Part shown: piece after piece, positions 6,139-6,919 of the stretch | Position numbering within the stretch: position 1 is the first letter of the stretch | Layout of the letters: the number at the start of each line of letters is the position of its first letter | Assembly (NCBI GenBank): GCA_029052265.1 | Contig: JAIDJJ010000479.1 | Location: 1 to 6,919, forward strand | DNA: 6,919 bases | DNA from: Muribaculaceae bacterium | GTDB lineage: Bacteria > Bacteroidota > Bacteroidia > Bacteroidales > Muribaculaceae | Direction of reading: 5' to 3' | Notes under the pieces: generated by a model | Told to the model about the DNA's origin: nothing | What the model saw: only the letters and a program-made list of their open reading frames with translations | Database searches by the model: none | Position numbers and translations under genes: made by a program

Positions 6139-6919
6139 CTCGGTTTTGCTAATGATTGTCTCTATCGGGAGGCGGGTGAACCATATGTTGTAGCTATAGT
6201 GATTGTTCTGGCTTTCTTCTGTGAGTATTCCGACAGATCCGTCAGGCAGCACAGTCATGGAAGAATATGCGGAAGGAGAGGTGACCACCTTTTTCCTGAT
6301 ATGCCAGTTTTTGCCGTTGTCTTCGCTTACAAATATCGCCACATCGTTTCTCCCTTTCGGATCGGATGGGAGGGAATGCAGGAGAATATCTTTTCCATTG
6401 TGGGTATATCTGATGATATCTCCGTTGCATCGGGGATCAGGAAGACTTTCTATCGGCAACGGTTCGCTCCATGTTTCCCCCCGGTCTTTTGAATAGGAAA
6501 ACTTTCTTAAAGACCCGAAGCGGTTTCTTATACTCATGATAAGCGATCCGTCCGGGAGTTCGACTATTTTAGCTTCATCCCCGTCTTCCGATGCCGGATT
6601 GGATGACGCTTTCCAGTTATATCCCCCGTCATCGGAATAAATGGCATATACCTTGAAGTTTTTGTTGCCTGCCCGGCGTGTGACCAACGCAAACATGATC
6701 CTCCCGTCTGACAACTGCACCGCCCTTCCTGAAGATGCGAAAGCACTGGTACATTTTATCGGCTGAATCCCGGCAGGGTCAGTGGTCAGAATCTGATTAT
6801 TGATGACGGCTGGTTTTTCCCATGTGGCTCCGTGGTCATGGCTCCGGCTTACCGATATAAGCGCGGGAGAATCTTGCCAAAGTCCGTTGCCGTGGCTGAA
6901 AATAGTTATAAGGTCTCCG
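6136..6919 (-). CDS. Exo-alpha-sialidase (GH33-type), C-terminal part, cut by window edge
   Basis: The final 260 codons of a minus-strand gene are present; the N-terminus lies beyond the right edge. The product should hydrolyse terminal sialic acid from glycoconjugates. Numbering from the first complete codon (6916-6918), four Asp-boxes of form S-x-D-x-G-x-[TN]-W occur at 26-33 (SHDHGATW), 95-102 (SDDGGYNW), 143-150 (SKDRGETW) and 198-205 (SEDNGKNW), marking a six-bladed propeller. Active-site candidates are Glu115 (DEAKIVELPDGS), Arg131 (SIRN) and Arg190 (KGRND) as two of the arginine triad, and Tyr218 (SAYSS) as nucleophile. The 16-residue Glu-Arg and 28-residue Arg-Tyr spacings agree with what I recall of the Micromonospora enzyme. 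The first triad Arg (usually in a YRIP-like motif), the catalytic Asp and any signal peptide are outside the window. The stop TGA at 6136-6138 lies in the shared terminator. The gene is convergent with the PUL operon, so it has its own promoter. Confidence 0.92.
   Translation of the reverse strand, partial: GDLITIFSHGNGLWQDSPALISVSRSHDHGATWEKPAVINNQILTTDPAGIQPIKCTSAFASSGRAVQLSDGRIMFALVTRRAGNKNFKVYAIYSDDGGYNWKASSNPASEDGDEAKIVELPDGSLIMSIRNRFGSLRKFSYSKDRGETWSEPLPIESLPDPRCNGDIIRYTHNGKDILLHSLPSDPKGRNDVAIFVSEDNGKNWHIRKKVVTSPSAYSSMTVLPDGSVGILTEESQNNHYSYNIWFTRLPIETIISKTE

Noticed and set aside
6067..6492. 141-codon plus-strand reading frame across the terminator and antisense to the sialidase
   Set aside because: It runs through the terminator hairpin and is antisense to a clear sialidase with Asp-boxes. 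Its composition (many Cys, Arg, His) is typical of antisense frames.
1..6919. CRISPR array, tRNA/rRNA, insertion sequence, phage or defence genes
   Set aside because: No regularly spaced repeats, cloverleaf or rRNA sequence, transposase motifs or terminal inverted repeats were found. Nearly all of the window is accounted for by four PUL-type genes.

Overview
The window looks like part of a polysaccharide utilization locus (PUL) from a gut-type member of the Bacteroidales. The evidence is a tandem SusC-like/SusD-like pair, signal peptides ending in SLSA|Q or Ala-Cys lipoboxes, start codons in A/T-rich contexts without Shine-Dalgarno sequences, and a promoter of the Bacteroidetes type (TTTG, then TAnnTTTG). 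A family such as Muribaculaceae, Prevotellaceae or Bacteroidaceae is plausible, but the sequence alone does not settle which.

Layout. Bases 1-292 are non-coding: a likely promoter at 48-80 and a leader of about 200 nt. The leader holds a small hairpin and a possible 9-codon upstream reading frame. Three plus-strand genes follow with gaps of 36 and 35 bp and no terminator between them, so they read as one operon: a SusC/RagA TonB-dependent transporter (293-3526), a SusD/RagB lipoprotein (3563-5158), and a third surface lipoprotein in the SusE position with a Calx-beta-like N-terminal region (5194-6063). A perfect 56-nt palindrome (6083-6138) lies between this operon and a convergent minus-strand gene and should terminate both. 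That gene, cut by the right edge, is the C-terminal ~260 residues of a GH33-type exo-alpha-sialidase. It has four Asp-boxes and recognisable Glu, Arg and Tyr active-site positions.

How the parts could work together. By family knowledge, the SusD-like lid and the third lipoprotein capture a glycan at the cell surface, and the SusC-like barrel imports it using TonB energy. A neighbouring sialidase would strip terminal sialic acid from host or mucin-type glycans. This suggests, but does not prove, that the locus targets sialylated host glycans. The sialidase is on the other strand and is not in the SusCD transcript. No PUL regulator is visible. The SusC-like protein has no N-terminal STN extension, which argues against direct anti-sigma/ECF signalling through it.

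I found no tRNA, rRNA, CRISPR array, insertion sequence or phage gene. Apart from the palindrome and the leader structures, this is a fairly ordinary PUL segment, and I do not see a clear undescribed system.
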